A stretch of DNA of 44,607 nucleotides from positions 1 to 44,607 of the forward strand of contig SCRJ01000104.1 in NCBI GenBank assembly GCA_004298115.1, written 5' to 3'. The position numbers and the translations under genes are program-made. How positions within the stretch are numbered: position 1 is the first letter of the stretch; every line of letters starts with the position of its first letter. Source of the stretch: Acidobacteriota bacterium (GTDB lineage Bacteria > Acidobacteriota > Thermoanaerobaculia > Thermoanaerobaculales > Thermoanaerobaculaceae). Under the pieces are notes generated by a model that was not told the DNA's origin, did no database searches, and was given only the letters and a program-made list of their open reading frames with translations. Shown one piece after another: positions 8,915 to 17,382 of the stretch.

Positions 8915-9864
8915 CGGCGGCCCAGCATCCTCCGCAACCGTTGGTAAAACCGCCAGCCAAGGGACGACTCGATCGCGCGCAGAGCGCCCTCGGCGGTTGC
9001 GAGTCGGCCGGAGAGCTGCGCAAGGTCGTTCGCGGCCGCGGCGAGCTCTGCCTCGCGCTGGCGCAGCCTGGACTCGAGCTCCACCGTCACTACGTCGGTA
9101 ACCGCGGCCGCCGTCTTGACGGCATACTGCATCCGGCTCAACGCCTCCGCCGTGTATCGGTGTGCGTGCTTCGAGAAGATCGCCACCCGTCCCTGGTGCT
9201 GGCGCTCTTGCCCGCCGCGGCCGGTAATGAACGCCTGATCGAAGATCCTGTACTCGGCAACCTGACGGTCGACGTGCCGGAACGGTAGGCGATCGGAGAG
9301 CCGCAGAAAGAGGTCCCAGTCCTCGAAGCACTCGAGCCGCTCGTCCATCCCGCCGATGTCGCGGAGGACATCCGCCGGGATCAGGCACGCGTTGACCGGG
9401 ATGAAGTTCTCGAACAGGAGCGCGTCCGGATCGAAGGGACGGCTGAAGACGCGGAACAGCCGCGGCGGTTCGCCCTCCGGGTGAAAGTACGCGTCCACCC
9501 GGCCGTACGGGACGCCGCCGCCTCCCCCAGTCGCATCCAACAACGTCGCGACCGCATCCGGGAGCAGCAGATCGTCGTCGTCGAGGAAGCCGACCCACGC
9601 ACCCCGCGCCGCCGCGACGCCGGCGTTCGCCGCGGCCGATCGCCCCCGGCCGGGCCGAAGGTTAACGAGGCGACAGTCGAGACGTCCTCCGAACGCACCG
9701 ACGACGCTGCCGACGTCGACGCCGCCGTCGTTGACGACGATCGCCTCGACCGGCTGGTGGGTCTGCGCCGCAACGCTGGCCACCGCCTCGCCGAGAAGTC
9801 TCGGGCGGTCCTTGGTCCGGATGATGACCGACACCAGGTTGCCTTCGGCGATCGGCGCCTGCAT
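8911..9864 (-). CDS. Family 2 glycosyltransferase with C-terminal coiled coil
   Basis: This is the first gene of the glycosyltransferase operon, 317 residues. The GT2 core spans about residues 10-230: VSVIIRTKDRPRLLGEAV, VVNDGGVDV, GRGRSAAANAG, the DxD-type FLDDDDLLLPD (residues 93-103), and CFEDWDLFLRLS. From about 245 to 300 a helical segment with heptad-like spacing (LESRLRQREAELAAAANDL) suggests a coiled coil for partner binding, followed by a basic tail (YQRLRRMLGRR) that may touch the membrane. The ATG at 9864 has no clear Shine-Dalgarno sequence. A TATGAT hexamer sits only 7-12 bases upstream, so a leaderless message is possible. Confidence 0.87.
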   Translation of the reverse strand: MQAPIAEGNLVSVIIRTKDRPRLLGEAVASVAAQTHQPVEAIVVNDGGVDVGSVVGAFGGRLDCRLVNLRPGRGRSAAANAGVAAARGAWVGFLDDDDLLLPDAVATLLDATGGGGGVPYGRVDAYFHPEGEPPRLFRVFSRPFDPDALLFENFIPVNACLIPADVLRDIGGMDERLECFEDWDLFLRLSDRLPFRHVDRQVAEYRIFDQAFITGRGGQERQHQGRVAIFSKHAHRYTAEALSRMQYAVKTAAAVTDVVTVELESRLRQREAELAAAANDLAQLSGRLATAEGALRAIESSLGWRFYQRLRRMLGRR

Positions 9865-10067
9865 GGCCCAATCATACGTTCATCCGAGGGCCGGCGCCCA
9901 GAGTCGATCCGTGCGGGCGACCGTCGGCGGCGACGCGGGCGTGCGCCTGGCCGCACCGCGGATGGAGCGCCCCAAGTCGAGCGGGACTCACCCTCCGAGT
10001 CCGGGATCCCGGTTCGACGCCGGCCGTCGCCTCATTCTCCCCCCTCGCGCTGCGCCGGCTCCTGTAT

Positions 10068-10089
10068 CCTGCCGGCGTGGACCGGCAGG
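10068..10089. repeat. Perfect 8-bp inverted repeat in the leader of the radical SAM gene
   Basis: CCTGCCGG (10068-10075) and CCGGCAGG (10082-10089) are exact reverse complements separated by six bases. The repeat lies 40-62 bases upstream of the GTG start at 10130. It could be an operator or an RNA hairpin in the 5' leader. There is no T-run, so it does not look like a terminator. The rest of the 265-base gap between the divergent genes (9865-10129) shows no convincing sigma-70 promoter. Confidence 0.5.
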
Positions 10090-10129
10090 GCGAGGCTTCT
10101 CGCGACGTCGTGCCGGGAGGGGGGCACAG

Positions 10130-11716
10130 GTGCGCGCGTCAGGGGGGGCCCGCGGACCCCGCGAGGTCTTCATCGAAACGACGAGAGCGTGCAATCTTCG
10201 CTGCGCGCACTGCGCCGTCAGTCAGCCGAACTACTCGGGGGGCACGTTGTCGTGGGAGGCGTTCTCCCGCGTCGTGCCGTTCCTCCGCGTTCACCGTCCC
10301 TTCGTCCACCTCAACGGTCACGGCGAAACGCTGCTCTGCAAGAGGTTCCCGGATATGTTCGAGGCCGTCGTCGCCGCCGGCTGCCTCGTGGGGTTCCAGA
10401 CCAACGGCGTGCTTCTCAAGCCCGAGTTGACCCGGCGCCTGCTCGACGTCGCAGGCTCGGGGGGGTTGCGGTACGTGTGCTTTTCGCTGGACGCCGCGGA
10501 GAAGGACCTGTACGAACGCATTCGCCGGGGCGCGGAGTTCGAGACCGTCTGCGCCCACGCCCGTTTCCTTTCCGAGGAGAAGGGACGCCGCCGGCTGGAT
10601 CTTCCTCTTCTGAAGTTCGAGTTCGTCGCCATGCGGATGAACGCGCACCAGCTCCCGGCAACGGTCAGGCTGGCGGCCCGGCTCGGCGGAGGAGAGTTCA
10701 ACGTTTCGGACCTCATCGAATACCCGGGGATGGAGGGCCAGAGACTGGGGCACGACCTCGAGTATGCGCGGCCGTACTTCCGCGAGGCGGCCGAGGTCGC
10801 CGAAGAGGTCGGCATCCGGTTCATGGTCATGCCGGTGTTCAACGACCTGTGCCGGCCGTCTGCGCCCGCAAAGTGGAACGCACGGGTGGCTGCGAGCGGG
10901 AAGGCGGAGGATTCGGCCCGCCAAGGCCCGCCGTCCCCCTCCCTCTCGGTGATCCCGCCGTCGTCACCGGACACGGTACCCCCGCGTCGGCGCGGCCGGC
11001 GCATGATCAAGGCCTGCCGCGATCCCTGGGACGTCACGTTCGTGCAAGCCGGTGGCGAAGTGATGCCGTGTTGCATCCTGCCGTTGCCGATGGGCAGCGT
11101 CGCTGCTCGGACACTGGACGAGATCTGGGGCGGCCCGCAGTACGAAGCGCTTCGGCGGCTGGTTGCGTCCCTGACGCCCCTGCCCGACTGCACCACCTGC
11201 ATCATGCGGGGCTGGAAGCCGGAGGGCCTGCGTGCGCGGCTGCGGCACACGCTCGGCCGGGCGGCCGTGGCCGCCGGTTCGCGCCTGGGCGGGGCTGACC
11301 GAGACACCCGCCCGAACCTGGAGGTCGGAATCAAACCCGACCGCGAAGCGTACCGGCAGGGTGAGTCCTGTCGGGGTTGCCTCTCGGTGCGAGTGCGCGG
11401 CAGCGGCCCCGGCGTGTTGGTCGACGTCTATGTGGTGGCGATGCCACCAGGTGGGGAGCGCCTGTGGGCGACCGACCGTGGGTTGAAGAGCGCGCCGCTG
11501 CCGTTTCTTGCCGCCTGGGAACCGTTCTCGTTCCCACGCCTGGACGTGTTCGAGCACCCCGTGCCGCGGCTGTCGCCGGGCACGCGGATCTCGCTGCTGG
11601 CGGTGGCGGTACCGACCGGCGTCGCGTTCGACGACGAGGCGTCGTGGATCGCGTCGGATTCGTCCGCGGTGAACGTCTGCTCGGAGACCGTGCCGGCGGG
11701 TGGCCAAGCCGTCTGA
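10130..11716 (+). CDS. Radical SAM/SPASM-like protein with extra C-terminal beta domain
   Basis: This 528-residue protein is a radical S-adenosylmethionine enzyme. The cluster motif is CNLRCAHC (Cys21, Cys25, Cys28). HGETLLCKRFPDMF and GFQTNGVLLKPEL follow, as in MoaA/SPASM-type barrels. A Pro/Ser/Arg-rich insert interrupts the protein around residues 255-285. A SPASM-like auxiliary-cluster region follows, with ACRDPWDVTFVQAGGEVMPC, then a second Cys, and DCTTCIMRGW. The last about 130 residues (from RPNLEVGIKPDREAY) look like a beta-sandwich, with GVLVDVYVVAMPPGGERLW, a type usually seen on exported proteins. GTG at 10130 is chosen because a strong GGGAGGGGGG precedes it by a few bases. The substrate is unknown; its neighbours are glycan genes. 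Confidence 0.85.
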   Translation: MRASGGARGPREVFIETTRACNLRCAHCAVSQPNYSGGTLSWEAFSRVVPFLRVHRPFVHLNGHGETLLCKRFPDMFEAVVAAGCLVGFQTNGVLLKPELTRRLLDVAGSGGLRYVCFSLDAAEKDLYERIRRGAEFETVCAHARFLSEEKGRRRLDLPLLKFEFVAMRMNAHQLPATVRLAARLGGGEFNVSDLIEYPGMEGQRLGHDLEYARPYFREAAEVAEEVGIRFMVMPVFNDLCRPSAPAKWNARVAASGKAEDSARQGPPSPSLSVIPPSSPDTVPPRRRGRRMIKACRDPWDVTFVQAGGEVMPCCILPLPMGSVAARTLDEIWGGPQYEALRRLVASLTPLPDCTTCIMRGWKPEGLRARLRHTLGRAAVAAGSRLGGADRDTRPNLEVGIKPDREAYRQGESCRGCLSVRVRGSGPGVLVDVYVVAMPPGGERLWATDRGLKSAPLPFLAAWEPFSFPRLDVFEHPVPRLSPGTRISLLAVAVPTGVAFDDEASWIASDSSAVNVCSETVPAGGQAV

Positions 11717-11822
11717 CCCCCTTTGTCGGCGCCCGGCTTCCTCTGCTCGCGGGACGTTCCGGAGGCAGTTGACGGGTGGGCCGGGAGGCAGGACTCCGGC
11801 CGGCGGACGCGCCTTCACGGAG

Positions 11823-11839
11823 ACGGGGCCCGCCCCCGT
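11823..11839. terminator. Weak hairpin between convergent genes
   Basis: ACGGGG (11823-11828) pairs with CCCCGT (11834-11839) across a five-base loop. It lies in the 144-base gap between the radical SAM gene and the convergent membrane-protein gene, but there is no T-run on either side. It could serve as a weak bidirectional terminator. Confidence 0.3.
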
Positions 11840-11860
11840 GGCTGCCCGGCCCGAGGCGCC

Positions 11861-13153
11861 TCAAGCCGTCGGAGGGCGCACAGGGTCTCGGTGAACGTTC
11901 GACGCGGTTCGGCTGGACGCCGCCAGGGCCAGTGCGACGACGCCAGGGAGGGGGGCGGCGATCACGCGGTCGAACGACGTTCCGAGCTGCCACACAACGC
12001 CCTCGACCGTCGTGGCATACGCAGCGCCCACCGCGAGGCACCAGACCGCGAGCGCCACAAACGCGCCGATGCTGGCCCTCCGCGCGAGAGCGGCGAGCGC
12101 CAGGAGCCAGGCGAGCATGCAGAGGCTGCTCACCGACAGGACGTGTCCTTGCAGCCACCACGCCGTCTGCTTCGCCGCGGCCATCCAGGCGGAAGGACTC
12201 ATGTTCCTGGGCTCCACGGGGATTCCGTGTTGGGCGAGGAACAGGTGCCAACAGATGAGCGGCACGGCGAAGGTGGCCGCTGCGATCGCGAGCGACCGCC
12301 GCGAAGCCGTGACGGCGACCCCGACGACGCAACCCATCGCGAGCGCGGCGCCTTCGTTCTTGGTGAGGCAGAGCCCCACGATTGCGACCGAGAGGGTGAG
12401 GAGGGCGGCACGGTCAGGCTGCGACCGCCGAGTCGCGCGGTGCAACGATCCGACGGCGACCGCGGCCAGGAACGCGATCGCGAGGTCTGCGTTGCCCGAG
12501 TTCCAGCGCTGGAGAACGACGGGCGCCGCGACCGCCACCGCCGCCGCGGTGAGCTGGATCGGGCGCGAGAGGCCGCGGCAGTTCTCCCAACATGCGGCAA
12601 CCAGAGCGAGAAAGAGGAGCGCGCCCCACGCGCTGGCGACCCGATCGGGCGCGCCCCCGAGGCGGATCCCGAACGCCAGGATGTCGGTCCACAGGGGCGG
12701 ATAATCCAGATGATGCCACGCGTTCGGCGGCCAAGCGGACCAGCTGGCGAGCGTGGCCCCCGTGAGCGCGAACGTCTTCGCCTTCAAACCCCAGAGATAG
12801 CGGAAGTCCCAGCCGATGGCGCCCCGGCCGAACAGCGCGGCGGCCCGGCCCGCCGCCGCAACTGCCGCGACGAGAGCCCAGACGCTCGTCGCGGTCGCGG
12901 TCGGTTCCGCCCCACGAGAGCGGCGCATCGTGAGCAGGAGGGCCGCCGCCGTCACGACGAGGATCGCCGGCACCGATGGTGCGAGCCCCGTCAGGTCGAA
13001 CAGGAAGAGGAGCGAGCCGAGCGCAACCGTCCCGTACAGCGGCACCAGGACGAAGGGGTTGCCCGTCGCTCCGAGGAGCCGCGACAGCCGCCAGGCGGCG
13101 AGACCGAGCAGACACGCGATCGCGGGCGCCAGCAAATCGACAATCGCCGTCAC
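11861..13153 (-). CDS. Polytopic membrane protein, GT-C glycosyltransferase-like
   Basis: This is a 430-residue integral membrane protein with about ten hydrophobic helices. Near residue 110 it has GWDFRYLWGLKAKTFALTG, and then HHLDYPPLWTDILAFGIRLGG and LCLTKNEGAALAMG. These three blocks resemble GT-C (family 39/83-type) lipid-linked sugar transferases and related multi-span proteins. In those enzymes an acidic residue in the first extracytoplasmic loop is catalytic; Asp in GWDF is the candidate. The GTG start at 13153 overlaps the TGA of the upstream gene (GTGA). It probably transfers a sugar from a polyprenyl carrier on the periplasmic side. The exact family is uncertain. Confidence 0.7.
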   Translation of the reverse strand: MTAIVDLLAPAIACLLGLAAWRLSRLLGATGNPFVLVPLYGTVALGSLLFLFDLTGLAPSVPAILVVTAAALLLTMRRSRGAEPTATATSVWALVAAVAAAGRAAALFGRGAIGWDFRYLWGLKAKTFALTGATLASWSAWPPNAWHHLDYPPLWTDILAFGIRLGGAPDRVASAWGALLFLALVAACWENCRGLSRPIQLTAAAVAVAAPVVLQRWNSGNADLAIAFLAAVAVGSLHRATRRSQPDRAALLTLSVAIVGLCLTKNEGAALAMGCVVGVAVTASRRSLAIAAATFAVPLICWHLFLAQHGIPVEPRNMSPSAWMAAAKQTAWWLQGHVLSVSSLCMLAWLLALAALARRASIGAFVALAVWCLAVGAAYATTVEGVVWQLGTSFDRVIAAPLPGVVALALAASSRTASNVHRDPVRPPTA

Positions 13154-13743
13154 CGGACCGAACCCCGCTCGGCGAGTTGCATCCCGTTCATTCGCCAGAC
13201 GACGGTCCACCCCTCCGGGGGAGGGTGGGGGGCGCCGACGACCAGCCGCAGCCTCGGAGCTCGTTTCAGCGGCCATTCCTCCGGCAGGCACCAGTGGACG
13301 TCCGGCCGCTGCCAGCGGGCCTCGTAGACCCAGAAGACCCTGGTTTCCTTGGTCGCATCCGGCGGCGGAACGACGATCGCGTGGCGTCCCGGAGCCACGG
13401 GCGCGCCCTCGAGCCCGGCCATGTCGACCTGCCATCGCCAGCGCGTGCGTTGCACGCACGACGCCTGCCACGGGATCAAGCCGGCGGCCATACTCAGCAG
13501 CGCCGCCGAGAGCGCAAGCCACGGCCGAATACCGAAGGTCGTCCCCCTGCCTGTCCGGGCTCGAACCGACGGCGCGCCGCCGTTCAGACCATGGCCGGGG
13601 TCGTCGGGCGCCACCGGTACCGTGCCAGGGGAGGGCGGCATCTCCATCGCCGCTACGCTGGCGAAGCCGATACCTGACCGGACGGCAAGGAAACCGCCGG
13701 GTCGCTCGCGAACCCTCGACTCGTGGCGTCTGAACGGCTCCAC
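13150..13743 (-). CDS. Hypothetical single-pass membrane protein
   Basis: I do not recognise this 197-residue protein. It has a polar, Pro/Gly-rich N-terminal segment of about 75 residues, one hydrophobic helix (about 77-98, WLALSAALLSMAAGLIPW), and a C-terminal beta-rich extracytoplasmic part with many Trp and Arg. The GTG at 13743 is chosen because GGAGGA stands five bases upstream on the minus strand; an internal ATG at 13647 has no such site. Its stop overlaps the start of the GT-C-like gene, so the two are translationally coupled and the product may be a partner subunit. Confidence 0.6.
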   Translation of the reverse strand: MEPFRRHESRVRERPGGFLAVRSGIGFASVAAMEMPPSPGTVPVAPDDPGHGLNGGAPSVRARTGRGTTFGIRPWLALSAALLSMAAGLIPWQASCVQRTRWRWQVDMAGLEGAPVAPGRHAIVVPPPDATKETRVFWVYEARWQRPDVHWCLPEEWPLKRAPRLRLVVGAPHPPPEGWTVVWRMNGMQLAERGSVR

Positions 13744-13882
13744 ATCGGTCCTCCGATTTGCGGCGCTTGGCGACTGACGGCCCAATCGTACTATCTGCCG
13801 GGGCGCCGGGTCCACGCCCGGCCTCGCGGCGACGAGCGCGCACCCAAGGCGCGCCGCACTCGCGCCGGACACTGAAGGTCGG

Positions 13883-13911
13883 TTGACCGGACCCGCGCAA
13901 ACCCGTATTCT
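13883..13911 (+). promoter_or_regulatory. Sigma-70-type promoter for pruA
   Basis: TTGACC (13883-13888, five of six) and TATTCT (13906-13911, four of six) are separated by exactly 17 bases. The expected transcription start is near 13918, giving a leader of about 60 bases before the pruA ATG. It is one of the best housekeeping promoter matches I found in the window. Confidence 0.6.
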
Positions 13912-13978
13912 CGGCGGCGCCGGACTTTGCGCCGGCGCTTCACAAGAGGTCCCGGGCCTGGCCGGGCGGGAGGCAGCG

Positions 13979-15607
13979 ATGAACGGCGTTTTCCGAGTTC
14001 CCCAACCAGTCAACGAGCCGGTCCGGAGCTACGGGCCGGGCTCCGCGGAGAAGAAGGCGTTGAAGGCGAAGCTGGCCGCGATGCGCGGACGGCAGATCGA
14101 GATTCCGCTGGTCATCGGCGGCGAGGAGGTGCGCACCGGGAAGTTGGGGACGTGCGTCGTCCCGCACGACCACGGCCACGTGCTCGCGACCTACCACAAG
14201 GCCGGCAAGGCCGAGGTGGAGCGGGCGGTCGCGGCGGCGCGCGCGGCGCGCGCCACCTGGTCGCGGGTGCCGTTTTCCGAGCGGGCCGCGGTCCTGCTGC
14301 GCGCCGCCGAGCTGCTCGCCGGGCCGTACCGCGACGAGGTCAACGCCGCCACCATGCTCGGCCAGTCGAAGACCGCGTTCCAGGCCGAGATCGACTCGGC
14401 GTGCGAGCTGATCGATTTCTGGCGGTTCAACCCGTACTTCGCGCAGCGGATCTACGAGGAGCAGCCGGCGTCGTCGCCGGGCGTGTGGAACCGGGTCGAG
14501 TACCGCGCGCTCGAGGGGTTCGTCTTCGCGGTGACGCCGTTCAACTTCACCTCGATCGCCGGCAACCTGCCGACCTCGCCCGCGCTGATGGGGAACACCG
14601 TGCTGTGGAAGCCGGCCTCGAGCGCCGTCTACTCCGCGTACCACCTGATGAAGGTCCTCATCGCGGCGGGGCTGCCGGCGGGCGTCGTCAACATGGTCGT
14701 CGGCTCGGGCGGGGAGGTCGGCAACCCGGTCCTCGCCAGCCCGGAGCTCGCGGGGATCCACTTCACCGGCTCGACCGCGGTGTTCCAGCAGATGTGGAAG
14801 ACGATCGGCAACACGATCGCGAGCTACCGTTCCTACCCGCGGATCGTCGGCGAGACCGGCGGCAAGGACTTCGTCTTCGCGCACGCCTCCGCCGACGTCG
14901 ACTCGCTCGCGACCGCCCTGGTGCGGGGCGCGTTCGAGTTCCAGGGGCAGAAGTGCTCGGCGGCCTCGCGCGCGTACGTCCCGGCCTCGCTGTGGCCGAG
15001 GGTCAAGGCCGCCCTGTTGGCCCAGCTCGCCGAGGTCAAGGTCGGCGACCCCGAGGACTTCACCAACTTCATGGGCGCCGTGATCGACAAGGCGGCCTAC
15101 GACAACATCAAGGCCTACATCGACTTCGCCAAGGCGTCGCCGGAGGCGGAGATCGTCGCCGGAGGCGGCTGCGACGAGAGCACCGGCTACTTCATCCAGC
15201 CCACCGTGGTGCTGACGGGCAACCCGAAGTTCAAGCTCATGCAGGAGGAGATCTTCGGACCCGTGCTGACCGTGTTCGTCTACCCGGACGCCGAGCTCGA
15301 CAAAGCGCTCGAGCTGTGCGACAGCGGCTCGCCGTACGGGCTCACCGGCGCGGTGTTCGCGGCCGACCGCGAAGCGATCCTGACGATGACCGACCGCCTG
15401 CGCGACGCCGCCGGGAACTTCTACGTCAACGACAAGCCCACCGGGGCGGTCGTCGGCCAGCAGCCGTTCGGCGGCGCGCGGGCCTCGGGCACCAACGACA
15501 AGGCCGGGTCGCTGTGGAACCTGATCCGCTGGACGAGCCCGCGGGCGATCAAGGAGACGTTCGTGCCGCCGACTCACTTCGGCTACCCGTTCCTGGGCGA
15601 GGCGTGA
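13979..15607 (+). CDS. pruA: L-glutamate gamma-semialdehyde (P5C) dehydrogenase
   Basis: This enzyme oxidises glutamate-gamma-semialdehyde to glutamate with NAD+, the second step of proline breakdown. The 542-residue length and N-terminal YGPGSAEKKALKAKL match the stand-alone ALDH4A1-type enzyme rather than bifunctional PutA. Visible landmarks are the cofactor-binding VTPFNFTSIAGNLPTSPAL, the catalytic Glu in VGETGGKDFVF, the catalytic Cys in FQGQKCSAASRAYVP, and the C-terminal QQPFGGARASGTNDKAG. The ATG is preceded by GGGAGG. No proline dehydrogenase gene is adjacent. With the following 5-oxoprolinase genes it makes a local block of glutamate-yielding enzymes. Confidence 0.96.
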   Translation: MNGVFRVPQPVNEPVRSYGPGSAEKKALKAKLAAMRGRQIEIPLVIGGEEVRTGKLGTCVVPHDHGHVLATYHKAGKAEVERAVAAARAARATWSRVPFSERAAVLLRAAELLAGPYRDEVNAATMLGQSKTAFQAEIDSACELIDFWRFNPYFAQRIYEEQPASSPGVWNRVEYRALEGFVFAVTPFNFTSIAGNLPTSPALMGNTVLWKPASSAVYSAYHLMKVLIAAGLPAGVVNMVVGSGGEVGNPVLASPELAGIHFTGSTAVFQQMWKTIGNTIASYRSYPRIVGETGGKDFVFAHASADVDSLATALVRGAFEFQGQKCSAASRAYVPASLWPRVKAALLAQLAEVKVGDPEDFTNFMGAVIDKAAYDNIKAYIDFAKASPEAEIVAGGGCDESTGYFIQPTVVLTGNPKFKLMQEEIFGPVLTVFVYPDAELDKALELCDSGSPYGLTGAVFAADREAILTMTDRLRDAAGNFYVNDKPTGAVVGQQPFGGARASGTNDKAGSLWNLIRWTSPRAIKETFVPPTHFGYPFLGEA

Positions 15608-15652
15608 GCGCCGGCCCCGCGGGGGGAGTTCCGGCCGCACGCTGAAACCGCG

Positions 15653-15681
15653 TTGACGTCGCCCGGAGCGTTGCCTACCCT
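15653..15681 (+). promoter_or_regulatory. Candidate promoter for the 5-oxoprolinase operon
   Basis: TTGACG (15653-15658, five of six) is followed after 17 bases by TACCCT (15676-15681, three of six). The expected start is about 15 bases ahead of the pxpBC ATG at 15703, leaving a very short leader. The minus 10 element is poor, so the call is tentative. Confidence 0.4.
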
Positions 15682-15702
15682 GGCGGAGCGAAACGAACCG
15701 TC

Positions 15703-17382
15703 ATGGAGAGCGCCTCGGCGAGCGGGACCGTCATCCGACACGCGAGCGACCACACCATCCTGGCCGCTTTCGGGGACGAGGTCTCGCTCGCGGCCCACCG
15801 CCGGGTGCGCGCGGCGCTCCACGCCCTGCAGCGCGAGCCGATCCCCGGGGTGACCAACCTCCACCCGGCGTATGCGTCGGTCCTCGTGAGCTACGACCCT
15901 CTCGCGGCGGCCGGGGAACTCGTCGCAGGCGAGGTCGCGCGCCGCGTGCAGGCGGCGGGCGCGATTCCGCTGCCGGGGCCGGCCCTCGTCGAGATACCGG
16001 TGCGCTACGGCGGCGAGTGGGGTCCGGACCTCGCTGCGGTGGCGACGGCCTGCGGCCTGACCGAGGCCGAGGTCGCGCGCGAGCACGCCGCGGCCGAGTA
16101 CCTGGTGTACTTCCTCGGTTTCTCGCCGGGTTTCGCGTATCTGGGCGGGCTGCCGCCGGGCCTTGCGACGGCGCGGCGGGCGTCGCCCCGCACGCTCGTC
16201 CCCGCGGGCAGCGTCGCGATCGGCGGCCGTCAGACCGGCGTGTACCCGCTCGCGTCGCCGGGCGGCTGGCAGCTCATCGGGCGCACGCCGCTGGCGCTGT
16301 TCGACCCGGCGCGCACGCCGCCCGCGCTGCTGGCCGCGGGGGACCGGGTCAGGTTCGTCGCCGTGGCGGGCGGTCGCGGCGCCGCGTCGGCGTCGTCGGC
16401 GACGCAGGCGGCGCCCGCGACGGTGGCCGGAGCGGCACCCGCCCGCGCCATCCGCGTCGTCGCGCCGGGGTTCCAGAGCACGGTGCAGGACCTCGGGCGG
16501 CCCGGTTGGGCCCACCTCGGGGTTTCGGCGTCCGGAGCCGCCGACCCCGTCTCGCTCCGCATCGGCAACTGGCTGGTGGGGAACCCCGCCGGGGCCGCCG
16601 CGATCGAGATGACGCTGACCGGCGCCGCGCTCTCGTTCTCGGCCGCGTGCGTCGTCGCGGTGATCGGCTCCGACTTCGAGCCTGCCATCGACGGCGCCAG
16701 CGTCCCGCTCTGGGCCGCCCTGGAGGTCGGGCCGGGCCAGACCCTGGCGTGCCGCGCGACGAAGTCCGGGGCGCGCTGCGCGGTGTGCGTCCGCGGCGGC
16801 GTCGCCGCGCCGCCCGTTCTCGGCAGTGCCTCGACCCACCTCACGTCGGGTCTCGGCGGGGTCGCGGGGCGGCCCCTGCGCGCGGGGGACGTCCTGACGA
16901 CCGGCGCCGCGGCCGCGGATGCCGCAGCGGGGCGGCGTTTCCCGGCCGAGGCGGCCGAGCGGCTGCTGCGCCGCGACGCGGTGCGCGTCACCCGCGGCCC
17001 GCAGTGGGAGCGCTTCACGCCGCAGGCGCGGGCGGCGCTGTTCGCGTCGGAGTACGTGGTGAGCGAGAGCGCGAGCCGGATGGGGCTGCGCCTCGACGGG
17101 ACCCCGCTCGCGGCCGACCGGCCGGGCGAGATGCTCACCGAAGGCGTGTCGCTCGGGGCGCTGCAGGTGCCTGGCGACGGCCGGCCGATCGTCTCGTTCG
17201 TCGAGCACCAGACCACCGGCGGGTACCCGCAGATCGCCTGCGTGATCACGGCCGACCTGCACCGCGTCGGCCAGCTGCGTCCCCGCGACCGGCTCAGCTT
17301 CGTGGAAGTCTCGCTCGCGGAGGCCGCCGCCGCGCTGCGCGAGCTGGAGCGCGAGCTGCGCGCGTTCGGGGTGGGGCGGTGA
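15703..17382 (+). CDS. 5-oxoprolinase PxpB-PxpC fusion protein
   Basis: This 559-residue protein joins two subunits of the bacterial ATP-dependent 5-oxoprolinase, which opens 5-oxoproline to glutamate. The PxpB-like part (about residues 1-220) contains [18 protein letters not shown] and [17 protein letters not shown] short Ala/Ser-rich linker follows. The PxpC-like part (about 245-555) contains [31 protein letters not shown] and [16 protein letters not shown]. PxpB and PxpC are usually separate proteins, but fused forms are known and are related to the C-terminal part of urea amidolyase. The TGA overlaps the GTG of the transporter gene, and pxpA follows, so the full enzyme is encoded here. 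Confidence 0.92.
   Translation: MESASASGTVIRHASDHTILAAFGDEVSLAAHRRVRAALHALQREPIPGVTNLHPAYASVLVSYDPLAAAGELVAGEVARRVQAAGAIPLPGPALVEIPVRYGGEWGPDLAAVATACGLTEAEVAREHAAAEYLVYFLGFSPGFAYLGGLPPGLATARRASPRTLVPAGSVAIGGRQTGVYPLASPGGWQLIGRTPLALFDPARTPPALLAAGDRVRFVAVAGGRGAASASSATQAAPATVAGAAPARAIRVVAPGFQSTVQDLGRPGWAHLGVSASGAADPVSLRIGNWLVGNPAGAAAIEMTLTGAALSFSAACVVAVIGSDFEPAIDGASVPLWAALEVGPGQTLACRATKSGARCAVCVRGGVAAPPVLGSASTHLTSGLGGVAGRPLRAGDVLTTGAAAADAAAGRRFPAEAAERLLRRDAVRVTRGPQWERFTPQARAALFASEYVVSESASRMGLRLDGTPLAADRPGEMLTEGVSLGALQVPGDGRPIVSFVEHQTTGGYPQIACVITADLHRVGQLRPRDRLSFVEVSLAEAAAALRELERELRAFGVGR

Noticed and set aside
9871-9876. TATGAT minus 10 element for the glycosyltransferase operon
   Set aside because: Good hexamer, but no minus 35 at 16-18 bases and it would give a leaderless message; mentioned in the gene entry but not annotated as a promoter.
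15615-15624. CCCCGCGGGG palindrome after pruA as terminator
   Set aside because: Too short a stem with no loop and no T-run; such palindromes are frequent in this base composition.
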